This document shows, piece by piece, positions 33,090-44,004 of a stretch of DNA of 64,000 bases. A program made the position numbers and the translations under genes. Origin of the DNA: Artemia franciscana. Lineage: Eukaryota > Arthropoda > Branchiopoda > Anostraca > Artemiidae. The notes under the pieces were generated by a model. That model ran no database searches and was not told the DNA's origin. It saw only the letters and a program-made list of their open reading frames with translations. Numbering within the stretch: the stretch's first letter is position 1; every line of letters starts with the position of its first letter. Location of the stretch: the NCBI RefSeq assembly GCF_032884065.1, contig NW_027063134.1:1-64000 (forward strand), given 5' to 3'.

Positions 33090-33715
33090 AATGTAACTTA
33101 TTTCAAAACAAGATATTTTTTTTAGTCTCTTTTTTAAAGAACCAAGAGAGCTCCTACCTCTCGGTTCAAGTGAAATGGTATTGTAAGCCTTAGCGCAGAC
33201 GATGTCAGGCGAAAAATCTGGCCTCACTGTTGGCGTATGTCGAATATAAATCTGTGCAGATAGTCTTGTAATTGAAGATGCTGTTTGACTACCAAACAGA
33301 ATAGATTCCTAAAAAGCAGTGGAAGCAAGCTGGAGAAGAATCAGAAAGTAAAATCCAAGCAGGAAAGCTCAAACAGCGATTTCAGCGAGAGATAATCATC
33401 TGTGTGTTTAATGATCTTCAGGGCATTCTTGTAAATGGAATCCAATTTTTTCAGATTGGATTTGAACGTCGACTGCCATGCCATTGCGCGATACAGTAAA
33501 TGGGTTTTGATGAGCGAATTGTAGAGAAGGGTAAGAGTTATAAATGGGAATGTGTTCTTCAGTTTCTTCATGATGCTAAGATTCTTTGAATGCTTTAGTT
33601 CTACAGCATGGATGGGGGGAAGCAAAGAAAAGTTTTTATTCACTCTTAATCCTAAATATTTTGTAAATCCGTTTGCTGTTAGTCGAACCTTTCTAAGAGA
33701 CGTCGCAATTCCTGT
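33090..33715 (-). pseudogene. LINE ORF2 C-terminal fragment (second LINE), left arm
   Basis: Minus-strand 33,715 to 33,341 encodes '..VRLTANGFTKYLGLRVNKN', then 'FITLTLLYNSLIKTHLLYRA' and 'LDSIYKNALKIIKHTDDY', the thumb and connection of a CR1/Jockey-like RT. Decayed C-terminal sequence continues to about 33,090. It matches 57,090-57,720 inverted, with about one changed residue in the open frame (T/P after LIK). Confidence 0.75.
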
Positions 33716-33739
33716 TGAGGAAATGAGGGGGAAGGAAAT

Positions 33740-34730
33740 AAGACTTCTGTAGGCAGGGAGGGGGAGGAGATGGCAAAGGATAAGGGAGGAGAATTCGGGA
33801 TCGGGAAGGGTTTGTCAATTTTTGAGCTGTGCCTGATGAACTTTGATGAGAAATATTTGCTTGAGTGCGGTGCACTAAAAACGAACGGCAGAAGGGAGAT
33901 GAGTGGCTCTTACAATTTTTATCTTTGGACAGGGACACTGGAAAAGGGCCCCGGGGAGTAGAATTAACATCATCTACTTTCGGTGCATGGGCAAAACTAC
34001 AATATTTGTTACAATGCATGGTGGGAAAAGGTGGAGGAAAAGTTTGTATGGCAGGGGGATGGAAACTAAAAGGGGATACTAAAGTAGGGGTATTCAGGGA
34101 GGGGGAGCTTGTTTTCCGAACAACCCTCTTGTTTTCCGAAAGTCAGGAGTGAAATGAGCGAAAACACATTCTCTGTTGGTAAAGAGTAAATTTTACACTT
34201 AAAACCAGTAACAGTTTTAAAGCTACTTAATAATTACGATTTTTTCCGAATTATTGAGGGGGCAACTACCCCCTTACCTCTCTCCCCCCCTCAAAGACAC
34301 CACTGACCTAATCTAACCAAAATACGACACCACTGACCTAACCTAACCAAAATACCAATTTAATTTTTTTTTTTTTTTTTTTAATATAACTACAATGTAG
34401 TGATCCACTGAGCCGAAGCTAATAATGTTGTCTCCTTATACAAACAGCAATAAACCGGTTATTGTCTCATTTTAAATCCAAGTTCTAGATTGTGAACTGG
34501 CTAACACAAAAGTAAAAAAAAAATTACTATCGACGGAAATTGCGCATTGGGATTACTGCAAGTGTATATTTGTATATAAGCCTACGGTGAAAGAAAAAGA
34601 TGACACTTCGCGTCAATGGGACAACTACCGTCGTTGAAAAAGAGTCAGGTTTTAAGAAAATCCACCAGCGCTAAATGGTCGAGAACAAGTAATTGACTAA
34701 TTTAAAAAAAATTAAAACCAGCAATTAAAC
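33740..34730 (-). pseudogene. 5' part of a CR1/L2-like LINE, left arm
   Basis: This is the inverted copy of about 52,593-53,590, which is the 5' region and first ORF of the LINE in the right arm. Here the LINE stops at about 33,740 and joins the second LINE directly. About 3.5 kb (endonuclease and RT, 53.59-57.09 kb) that the right arm has is missing. Identity over the shared part is very high. A local direct repeat of 'ccactgacctaa.ctaaccaaaatac' lies at 34,300-34,345. Confidence 0.75.
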
Positions 34731-35138
34731 TGTAAACTCAAGTAATGAATTATTTTTTTTAAAGAAAAATATAAACTTTGCCTTTCAATGGCTTCAAGCT
34801 CTATTTATTGCTTTCCCCTGAGGAACAGAATAGTTTTGTGTCTTGTTTCTTCTATTTCTGCCTTTTAGTGCAACTGAACAATGTGCGGAAGATACATCGA
34901 TTGAAGTACTGCGTGGCTTTTCGATGTGCCACCTTGATCTTTGCTCCTATATCTTTTAACGAACGTTTGCACCGTTTTTGATGCTCGTTTCTCACAATCG
35001 GTTTCTTTCTCTCTCTTTCTTTGTCTCTTTTGAGTCATATTTATTTTATTTAATAACTGAGCGGGTTTTCCATAGAAAAATAATTGGAATTCAAAAGAAA
35101 ATGAAGGATCACGAAATTTCGGAGACGGGCAACAGTTT
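34731..35138. other. single-copy-looking stretch before the tandem unit
   Basis: Neither the inverted arm nor the tandem duplicate covers this stretch. The small open frames at 34,778-35,166 have no recognisable features. Confidence 0.4.
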
Positions 35139-35959
35139 ATGTTGGGTTAAGAAAGTGTCAAAATAGTAGCAATAAAAAGGATTTTTTGATGATCCAGTAA
35201 CAAATTGCCGAGCGAGAAACTATTTGTCTTCGCAATACATTATATTTTGTAAAATTCCAGAGTTTATATTTATATAATATTAAAACATATTAACCTATTG
35301 CGAGAGAACTTGTTTAAAATAGAAAGGTAGTGCGTATTGTGACACAGCATAGAAAATTACGTAATTACTGTAAAAACCGCTTACAACACCAAATAGAAAC
35401 AATGCTCATCATTAACCGGAGCAATAAGTTTGGAAAACAAAGTTTTTTTGATAAATACAATGCATACATGTATTATTTTATTTTTTAGCATGCTCGATTC
35501 CAATTGCCAGAAAATCCAAATGTTCCACATATAATGATAGGACTGGGTAAAAGCACCGCACCATTCAGGTATTTCTGGATACACAGGGCAAAACTCAAGA
35601 AAGGAAATTTCTACGATTTAAGCAAATGCGTAATTTTTACAATTTGTGACTAAGGTAATACTTTATGATTTATCCTACAATTTTGTATATTTTGTTTCTA
35701 ATTCCCCTACTTTTTACGTTTTTCTCTTAAGCTATGTCGCCTTTGGAAATATTTTTTTTTTTGGAACGAACAATAGTTGTTCCTTGTATGAGAAGGGTGG
35801 CCCTTTTCAACACTCCTCTTCACGCTAAAGTTTTTTTTAGACTTCTAAAATAGATTTCAAATCTAATTACACGGCCCTTGTGTTTTAGGAACTGAAAAGG
35901 TTGAACTTTAGCGTAAAGAACAGTATTACCTTGAGGACTGCGGGGAAGGATTGTCAACC

Positions 35960-36170
35960 ACAAAAACTTAATTACTAGACTTTTCAACTATATTGAACAA
36001 AAAAGGTTTTTCTCAAAATTTTTATTGAATGTGTATGATGAATTAGAGGTATGGAGTGGGGGATGGTTACCCTTCAACCATTTTTTACTGTTAATAAGCG
36101 CTCAAGAGCTTTCCATTTTGCGATTGAATGAGCTCCTTTAAAAGTTTCTACGACAAACCCTTCTACACGA
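35960..36170 (+). repeat. R1 interspersed repeat, diverged copy within the tandem unit
   Basis: It aligns by eye to R1 elsewhere: 'ctatattgaacaaaaaaggtttt.tcaaaatttttat', 'gtgggggatggttaccc', 'gctcaagagctttccatttt', 'gaatgagctcc'. The same copy is at about 44,840-45,050 in the second unit. The 91-codon open frame over it (36128-36403) has no recognised homology. Confidence 0.5.
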
Positions 36171-38916
36171 AGTGCCTTGGTCTGAAACCTATTTACTCAC
36201 TTTGTCCTAAAGTGTGTCGAATCTGGGTATCAATGATGAGACACCTAAATGAAACTCCTTTTCTAAAACCAAACGAACCTCGTATTTCTGTTTCATTTCA
36301 GCAATTTTCATTGACAGTTGAAAATTGTCAAATTGTTATCAGAAATTCCATTTATTCGATTTTGCTGTGTACCAGAATCAGCCAGTTCCTATTTTGTCAC
36401 TAGGATCGTCCCCTTTTTGGTCTATGATTGTGTCCCCTAAACATCCAGAAACATATTCATCTTCAAATCTCAAAAACTAGACACTTCTTTTTCACCAGTC
36501 CGAATCTCTTGTCCGATTTCTCTTGTCCGAAGAGATAAGTCGTAACAAAGTAGGTACTATTATTCAAAAGACACTTTATCAACCTCTTTTAAAGCGGCAA
36601 CTTAAGATCAAATTAAAAAAAAATAATACATAAGAAGCATTTATACAAAATGACTTTGAGGGAAAGCTCAAAACGCAAATCAACATGTAAATTCCTTACT
36701 CTGGAGAATCCTTTCCTTATGACATCTGTGACATATTGTAAATATTCGAAACATTTTGTAAATATTTACAAATATTGTAAATATTCAAAACCTGGATGAT
36801 GTTCTGGACTCACACTGTTGCCTGTAGGAACCGACATTAAAGTCTACATATCAGGGAAATCTTACCAATCTGCAATATAACCAGAGGTGTGACTTGCCAA
36901 ACCCCATTTTGCCCTCCCCCCTCCAATCTGAAATGTAGTTTCTTCAATCACATAAATTTTTTCTCAGGTACTCAGTTAGGGCTAGCTTGAAGCTGAAATA
37001 CAATGATATACAAGCGTAAGGAAATTTTAGACGGAAATTGATACAGAGTAGATACATCTTAAGTACTCCAATTCTATGTAACTGATTATTAACTAATGAC
37101 CCTTTTAAGGCCAATACGGGGTTCTAACGCTCACGCCAAGTAACGTTAAACAGCTTATCGGTCTTTAGAAAAAATTAGGGTTTGGATAAAGTGGCATGGT
37201 AACAAAAAGGTCGATATTGTTCAGTCTGTTCAGAAATAGAAGCGATCGATCTCTGCGTATATTAAAAATCAGTATACATGCATTTTCGATTTCTCTTGAT
37301 ATTTTTCTTTTGTTTCTATTACGATTCCTTTAGCGCCCAAGTTTTCAAAAAAAAAGTTTAAAGAAATTTGGATACATTTTGTTTTCTTTTCTTTTATCTA
37401 AACCAAAAGATTTTAAATCTCAGTGACTAATATTTTAAAAAGTCCGAAATAACGTTTATGGGTGTGTGGTAACAATTGTGTTTCGTAAAGGCAAACCAAT
37501 TTCAGCGATTTTTTAATTGGGTTTCGGAAAATAAAGTGCTTGCAATTATATTGTGATGACAACTTCTTTTATGATGACAAACTTGAAAAAATGTAAGAAA
37601 AATAGGTTAAGTTAAAGGTAATACAGGGGAAAAACAAATAGTGAAACTAAAAACCCAGCGTTTAGTAAAGGTAAACAAAACGGAAAAGTTTTTTTTTGTT
37701 TCGTAAAAGTAAAACATTTTCAGCAGTTTTTACTATACCCAATAGCTCAATAAAACACAGAGCTTACAGGTGATGGAATTTTTGGAAACTGGGAAGATGA
37801 AGTGCTTATTATCAAACAATCTTTTGGAGAGTTACACATATTTTTTTAATGAATAATGTAGAGAGGGGTAAAGTAACGATTCAATGTCGGGACAAACCAC
37901 TACGTTCAAATTCTCAGTTTCCTTTAAAACTTTAAAATTTCCTCGTTTTTGTTTTACAATATATCTAATTTTTACAAAATACACACACGATGGGGATGAA
38001 CTTAGGTATAGCTGTAAATTTTGGGATAAATAGCTAGGTAGTCTATATTAGTTAGTTTAAGGCCTTAGTTATTCTTGAATCTAAAGCAATGGTTCCCATC
38101 CAATTTTGGGCCATGCTTGAACCTAGGCATTTCAAAAATTCTCATGCAAAACATAGGAAAGTTACCATCCCCTGTCTTGAATAACGTGGAAAATATATTG
38201 GCTTGGAAATCAAGAAAATTGACTGAAACCACGATATTCTGCTTATACGCCATCTTTTTTTCTTAGTTTCTTTCTTCGCTTTCACCTCAGTTATCAGGGC
38301 ACTGGAACATCGTAGAGAGCTGCTTAATAGCTCATTTGAAAGGAAATTAATGTATTTAAAAACTTTTTGCAATTAAAAAAATAATTTTAAAATTAGTTGT
38401 ACAAGGAATAGATAAAGTTCATCATAAATGGTGTCAGTCAAGAGAATCTCATGTAGTAGATGATCAGTTGATTTTCAATCCCTGAAACTTTCCCTTTCAT
38501 ACCCTTAGGCACAGTTGTAATACTAGCAAGAGTAGTAGCAATAGTTCTATTAATGTTTGCATTACTAACAGCAACATTAAAAACGATAACACTAGCACTA
38601 CTTACAACAGATATATTAACATATGCCTTTTAATCAGTTGAATATCCTCCTCACCAAGTTTCTGGAAGTTTCAACTTATTACAATTATCCATTGCTATGA
38701 CATGGTGATAGGATCTTTTAAATACCTATCGATATTTAAGTTTCATATTCAATTTAAAAACATTAGCTATTTTGATTAAGCATGGGCACTAATCTTTTTT
38801 TTTTAGGAAATAAAAAAAATATAGCACTTTAAATAGCACTAAAATAAGCACTTTATTCTTTTTAAGTAGCACTTTAAATAACACATAAAAATAATAGCAA
38901 TTTAACGAAAACGCAC

Positions 38917-38938
38917 TTTTCGGATCCAGATCCGAAAA
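38917..38938. repeat. perfect 10-bp inverted repeat with a 2-nt centre
   Basis: 'ttttcggatc' and its reverse complement are separated by 'ca'. The same palindrome is at 47,813-47,834 in copy 2. It follows an 'agcactttaaata' direct-repeat cluster. No function can be assigned. Confidence 0.9.
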
Positions 38939-39459
38939 CGTTACTAATACGGCCCTTTTCTCACAAAAAGACTATTTTTTATAATGAAAGAAAAAAATCT
39001 TTTATATACACAAGCTTTTCTATCTTTTTTGGGAGGAAGGGGGGAGTTATTTCCTTCCTTTTTCTTTTCTTTTTTTAATTTCCTTTCGTGAACATCTTAA
39101 TGCAAAACTTGTATTTTCTCATAATTGAAGATATTACGAATGTCTAAGAATGTTACATGCTTGCTGCTTCGATGAATGTCAGTGAAACGGAAAACTGTTT
39201 GTTTTCATGGAGAAACAGAGACTGCTATTGCTAATCAGCAATTTGTTTTAAATTGTCTGAATATGAATCTCCCCAAAGCCCCAGCCATAGGGTGCATGTC
39301 CAACTCATTACCCGCCAAAACGTTTCCCTGATCATTTTTAAAATAATACCAAGAGAGCCACCTTCCTATCCATGTCTTGCTATTAAAATTACCCTCTACA
39401 AGTCTATATGTAAAATTGGGTCATCAAAGAGGAAGTAAAACAAACAAAACAGTTGCGCT

Positions 39460-39780
39460 TAACAATTCTGAAAAATTCCCCCGCGAAAATTTCCCTTGGA
39501 AAGTTCACCGCCAGAAACTTTCCTCATCACAGAAAACTTTTGCCCTGCCAATAATCACCCAAAATATGTCAGTAAACTCCCCCTTCCTCCCGAAAAAACT
39601 CTATATGTAAAGAAATGACAAATTAAGCAACTTATAGCCGTTTTCCCAAGGGTCGTGGAGGAATATTGACAAATTCCCACAGTGTAAAACTTCCTTTAAA
39701 AAGTTCACTTCGTGAAACTTCCCTCTCCATGGACATTTCTTCGCCTTGGAATATCTCCTAAGCAGAAAATTTGTCCCCCC
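39460..39780 (+). repeat. R2 short-unit repeat within the tandem unit
   Basis: Units such as 'gaaaatttcccttggaaagttcacc' repeat imperfectly. They are followed by the 'ctatatgtaaa...agcaacttatagcc.ttttcccaagggtcgtggaggaat' block that precedes R1 at 43.57-43.62 kb. The duplicate is at about 48,350-48,660. Confidence 0.55.
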
Positions 39781-40044
39781 ACATGCAGACTTCCTAATGA
39801 AAATTACATTTAGTGTTTCTTAACTTTGTTTAATCTTTCCAGCTTTGCATACTATTTTTTACTAACTGCAAATAACTAATGCGATATTTTTATCCAAATT
39901 TGTAAGGTTGAGCGGCAACTTTGTAAGGGCAGGAACACACTTTATTCCATTCCCTCTTGCTTAAAAAAAAAAAAAAAAAAAAAAAAAATGGGGAAAATAC
40001 CAACAATTATTTATCTAAACAATGCTATATGCGAGAAAACAAAT

Positions 40045-40050
40045 TTTATT
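40045..40050 (-). promoter_or_regulatory. polyadenylation signal for the J-protein gene, copy 1
   Basis: AATAAA on the minus strand, about 175 nt after the stop codon. A further one lies about 105 nt beyond it. Confidence 0.5.
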
Positions 40051-40223
40051 CAAAAATGAAAGAAAAAAAATGAATACAATAAAGTAGAAACATTTCTTCC
40101 TTTGCATAAGTCTCTTAAGAAAACGCAGCTGATGATGAAAAGAACCAAAATATATATGACATTGGAAAAAAAAAACAACAAAACAAAATATAAATAACTA
40201 TTAAATACATTTACATACAATCC

Positions 40224-40793
40224 TCACAACATACAATCCTCACATTTACATAAAAACATACTATCCTCAGCACAATAGAAGTGAGAATTCTTTTGGAAAG
40301 AAAAACCCGTGAAAAAGGAACATTCATCTGCGGAATGATCCCTTATATCTTCAACTATCGTCTTACATACCCTGCACTGGAATCCGGTACCCATGTACCA
40401 AGTGAGGTCATCCCTGTTTAGAAATATCTTCCTACACACCCTGCACTGGAATGACTGTTTTTTGGTCCCAGAGCTATCAAAAGTCCTAGAGCTATCAGAA
40501 GTGCCAGAGCTATCAGAAGTGCCAGAGGTTGTACTAAAGCTATAAACGTTATAATTCTCACGTTTTTCGTCATCAACAAGAACCTCATAAGCTTTTAAAA
40601 TCTCTTGAAAACGGCTTGTGGCTTCTTTCTCATTGTTCCGGTTTTTGTCAGGATGCCATCTCATAGCTAAAAAACGGTACGACTTTCTTACTTCTGCCTT
40701 AATTTCCTTTGCCTTCATACCTGTCATTTTTTTTCTATTTAACTTTAGCATAGTATAATAGTCGGTTTTCTTAGCTTCTATTCGCCTTGACAT
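40224..40793 (-). CDS. intronless J-domain (DnaJ-like) protein with Cys-rich C-terminus, copy 1 (189 aa)
   Basis: Residues about 11-85 form a J domain: 'DYYTMLKLNR' of helix I, a basic helix II, 'AMRWHPDKN' with HPD at 47-49, and a 'RFQEILKAYEVLVDDEKRENY' helix III. J proteins stimulate Hsp70 ATPase through HPD. Residues 87-110 are a Ser/Thr/Gly repeat (GTSDSS type). The C-terminus is Cys-rich: CxxC pairs at 117/120 and 140/143, then C158, C174, and 'CKCEDC' at 182-187. It probably binds zinc. The G/F region and the CxxCxGxG repeats of classic DnaJ are absent. A TATA box and CRE-like sites lie upstream, and a polyadenylation hexamer downstream. I do not recognise a named family. It may be a host gene or a retrocopy. 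Confidence 0.8.
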   Translation of the reverse strand: MSRRIEAKKTDYYTMLKLNRKKMTGMKAKEIKAEVRKSYRFLAMRWHPDKNRNNEKEATSRFQEILKAYEVLVDDEKRENYNVYSFSTTSGTSDSSGTSDSSRTFDSSGTKKQSFQCRVCRKIFLNRDDLTWYMGTGFQCRVCKTIVEDIRDHSADECSFFTGFSFQKNSHFYCAEDSMFLCKCEDCML

Positions 40794-40874
40794 GATATGA
40801 ATTTCTTAAAGTTTTGTCTAATCTGACTCCTAGTGTTGCAGTTTTAGTACTGAGGCTGAACAATGCGCTGCTTT

Positions 40875-40882
40875 TATTTATA
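40875..40882 (-). promoter_or_regulatory. TATA box of the J-protein gene, copy 1
   Basis: TATAAATA on the minus strand lies about 82-89 nt upstream of the ATG at 40793, which leaves room for a start site and a short leader. It is identical in copy 2, where it lies at about 49,765-49,772. Confidence 0.65.
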
Positions 40883-40889
40883 CTATGAA

Positions 40890-40978
40890 TGACGTCATCG
40901 AGTTTTTACATAGTCACGAGTCTAAGACTTTCACACGTCACGAGTTTAAGACTACAATATTATTTAGATGTGACGTCA
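40890..40978 (-). promoter_or_regulatory. two CRE-like TGACGTCA sites upstream of the J-protein TATA box
   Basis: Palindromic TGACGTCA octamers sit at 40890-40897 and 40971-40978, with a related 'cacgtcacgag' between them. Their place just beyond the TATA box suggests a CREB/ATF-type inducible promoter. This is inferred from sequence only. Both sites are conserved in copy 2. Confidence 0.5.
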
Positions 40979-41437
40979 TATTAGTTTTAAATTAGCTACT
41001 GGTAAAGGATGATGAATAGGCAAGAGCTCTTATAATCAGTTCAAAACTTAATATAGTACCGAGATTAATGTAAAAAGACAACAATTCAAACGGTAGTCAT
41101 CCGTAAAATGAAAATATTGCTATTTGCTACAATTTGCTAAACTATTATAAATTTGTATTTTAACGCTAAAATAAGATTTATTCATCATACAATGCACATC
41201 TAATATTAAATTTTATTATTCACCAAAAGGCTCTTTGGCCTGTAAAGAAGAGGAAAATAAACGAGTCACTTACTCAGAGAAGAAAAAAATTGATATAATC
41301 ACTTACTCACAGAGAGAAAAGCAACAAGGAGAAGAAAAGAAAATATAAATAAAATAAAAACTACAGAAAACAAAATTAAATAGACTAACAGATTGAATAG
41401 ACGCAATTTTTAGTAGATAAAAAGGACTCCAATAAAT

Positions 41438-41439
<2 letters not shown>

Positions 41440-41511
<72 letters not shown>
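41440..41511. repeat. (TA)n microsatellite, copy 1
   Basis: A pure TA run of about 70 bp. The counterpart in copy 2 (50,333-50,441) is about 108 bp. This length difference makes most of the offset shift between the two units. Confidence 0.95.
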
Positions 41512-41512
<1 letters not shown>

Positions 41513-42481
41513 CAGTTTTGAATTGAACCTTCAAACTTTATTGTGCAATTAAGCCTGTGTGCTCGTTCTAACGGCAGTAATTGAGGGGAAGGAACGTCCT
41601 TTCCTCCTTGGTTCTTCGCTCCTGCCTAGGTTCTCGAAAAACACCTTTCTTCGGTCATTTTATTGGAATAAGCACTTTTTATTTATTTGAAGAAAAAAAA
41701 ATGAGGAAACAGCCGAAAGTGCGCTTTATGGGAATGTGCTGTGAAGTTAAATTTATAAAAAGTGATTACACATAAATATAAGCTTTTAAATGAGCCTTTA
41801 AACAGCTCTCTTTTTTACAGTAGCCTTCTAGTTTCTGCTAGTCAGCAGTCGATTTAGAAAGCCCTGTCCTCGTTATAGTTTTTTCAGGCTAAATCGGCCG
41901 AGTAGAAACAACTTTTTGCTCATCAAAAATAAACGTTCCTGAATAACATGTATTGGTTTGTTAGGTATGGATAATGAACTTTATGTTATAGACTGAAAGT
42001 TTTTCGTAGCTGTCAAGGTTGTCCGCAGTATTTTCTAGAGATGTCTCATCTCAGCCGACGAGACTACAATGTCTTGTTTGAGAGTTCATACAGTAAACAC
42101 CTTTATTGATACAACATTGATATAATCTCATTATACAGTAAAACTCAATCGTGAGTTTTTTCAACCTCATTATACAGTAAGACTCAATCGTGACCCTATG
42201 GACTTAATTGAACTTGAACTAAATAGAACTTGGATTATTTAGTTATTTGATCTCCCTATGGACTTTTTCTGAAAATATTTCAATAATCAGAACTTGAATT
42301 ATTAGACAACTAATTATTAATTGTGAAAACAACTAAGTGACTAAGGTGTTGAAGATTGCTTATGTGCCTTGCTTAAACTAAAATTGAATAATTCTTCCTT
42401 TCCCTCAATGTTGCCACTGCTTGACTCTCTCTGTCTAGTGTTGCCACTGCTTGACTCGAGTCCCGAAGCAACTATTGTGAT

Positions 42482-43003
42482 ATGTCGAAACCAAAAAACT
42501 ATTGTCCCGAGTGCCGACTGCTGGTAACCACAAATTCTGTCCAATGCGTGTCAGGATGCGGCCTTTGGCACCATGCGGGCGTTAATAAATGCGCCCAAAT
42601 CGGACTAAAGGACCATTCCGGCGAATGGTTATGCATGGAATGTCTTGCAAAAGAAATACCCTTGACTCCGAAGTGGCAACCATCTCAACCTCCACAAAAG
42701 CCTAGTCTAAAGAGACCTGTAAGAGGAAGTGGAATCGGCACCTCTTCACCACAAATTATTACGGGACCTAAAACTAACTCTGATATATCGAAAGGGACTA
42801 AGCCATCTGCGGTAAGTGTAGACATTCCCAACTATGAATCCGAAACAATCTGTCTAAGTGAGAAAATTAAGACCCTGGATACAAGTTTATTGGCATGTCA
42901 AGCAGAAAATCTAGACATCCGGACAAATCACTCAATGTTTGTGTCAGAAATGGAGGAAAAGAACAATCAAATTAAAGTGTTGACAGGCCATTTGGAGGTT
43001 AAA
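42482..43003 (+). CDS. PHD-like finger and coiled-coil ORF, copy 1, cut by the gap
   Basis: The ORF opens with 'YCPECRLLV' and continues through C22, C26, HH30-31, C37 and 'WLCMEC', a PHD-type Cys4-His-Cys3 spacing within the first 54 residues. A Pro/Ser-rich linker follows, then a heptad-like region with Glu and Lys from about residue 120. It runs into the N gap after 174 codons. See the complete counterpart at 51411-52217. Seven residues differ from copy 2, including GLWHH against GRWHH inside the finger. A short direct repeat of 'tgttgccactgcttgactc' precedes the ATG (about 42,409-42,455). Confidence 0.6.
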
Positions 43004-43103
43004 NNNNNNNNNNNNNNNNNNNNNNNNNNNNNNNNNNNNNNNNNNNNNNNNNNNNNNNNNNNNNNNNNNNNNNNNNNNNNNNNNNNNNNNNNNNNNNNNN
43101 NNN
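43004..43103. other. assembly gap of exactly 100 N
   Basis: A run of 100 N separates copy 1 of the tandem unit from repeat-derived sequence. A round 100 is the usual placeholder for a gap of unknown length, so adjacency across it is not proven. Confidence 0.99.
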
Positions 43104-43399
43104 CATGTTTTTATTACACATATGAGAGGGTTCGCCCCCTCGTCAGTACCTCTCTCTTTACACTAAATCTTAAATTTTGGCCCAATTCATTAAGAATGAC
43201 CCCTGAATCACAAAAGCCGTAGAATAAATAGTTGACATTACTAAAAATACTTTAGCGTAAAGAGCGAGGTATTAGGAGGAGGTGAGCCCCTCATATGGGT
43301 AATAATTTCTGTTCGTTTTAAGTTCTAATGCTGCTCCTTACTTCCAGCTGAAAAGAACTTTTTCATATTTATTTTTTCATTGTTTTTTTTTTAAATAAT

Positions 43400-44004
43400 G
43401 CTAGTAAATCCTGTACTCCCTTCATGGAAATTTTCTTCCCCCATTACAAATTCCTCGATGGAAAGTTCTCCCAGTATATCCCCCTCTTTTCAACCCCTCC
43501 CCCAACCAAAAAATCCTCCTGAAAACACCTGTATACTTCCCTATAACCATTACTATATGTAAGCACTGGTCAAAGTTTGTAACTTGTAGCCCCTCCCACG
43601 GGGACTGTGGAGGAGTAAGTCGTCCCCAAAGACATAGTTATAAGGTTTTTCGACTACGCTGTATCAAATGGCTAACTCAGAATTTTTATCTGTTGACTTT
43701 GGGAAAATAATTAGCGTGGGAGGGGGCCTAGGTGCCCTCCAATTTCTTTGGTCACTTAAAAAGGGCACTAGAACTTTTCATTTCCGTTAGAATGAGCCCT
43801 CTTACAACATTATAGGACAACTGGGTCGATATGATCACCCCTGGGAAAAAAAACAAAAAACAAACAAACAAATAAACACGCATCCGTGATCTGCCTTCTG
43901 GCAAAAAATACAAAATTCCACATTTTTGTAGATAGGAGCTTGAAACTTCTACAGTAGGGTTCTCTAATACGCTGAATCTGATGGTGTAATACGCTGAATC
44001 TGAA
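43400..44004 (+). repeat. composite R2-R1 interspersed repeat, best-preserved copy
   Basis: R2 units (about 43,420-43,560) pass into 'gtaacttgtagcccctccca' and then R1 (about 43,620-44,004). R1 contains 'ggcactagaacttttcattt', 'aatgagccctcttacaacat', 'gggtcgatatgatcacccct', 'ttttgtagataggagcttga' and '.ctctaatacgctgaatctga'. It breaks off at 44,004, where tandem copy 2 begins in the middle of the repeat. Confidence 0.7.

Larger units (their letters stand above)
35139..43003 (+). repeat. tandem unit, copy 1 (truncated by the assembly gap)
   Basis: From 'tatgttgggttaag' at 35139 the sequence matches 44005 onward almost base for base, with an offset of 8,866 growing to 8,929 through indels such as a longer (TA)n. 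It runs to the first N. Contents in order are a diverged R1 repeat (35,960-36,170), AT-rich non-coding DNA, short 'agcactttaaata' repeats (38,820-38,910), an R2 block (39,460-39,780), a J-protein gene, (TA)n, and a PHD-like ORF. Differences between copies look around 1% except in the J-protein gene. Confidence 0.93.

Noticed and set aside
35646-39610. Small open frames repeated in both tandem units (for example the 91-codon frame at 36,128 and 45,012)
   Set aside because: Their conservation follows from the near-identity of the units. They lack recognisable domains, and one overlaps an R1 repeat.
40224-40793. J domain plus Cys-rich tail as a polyomavirus small-T-like gene
   Set aside because: The J-plus-Cys layout is superficially similar, but spacing, the Ser/Thr repeat and the promoter setting do not match, and no other viral gene is nearby.
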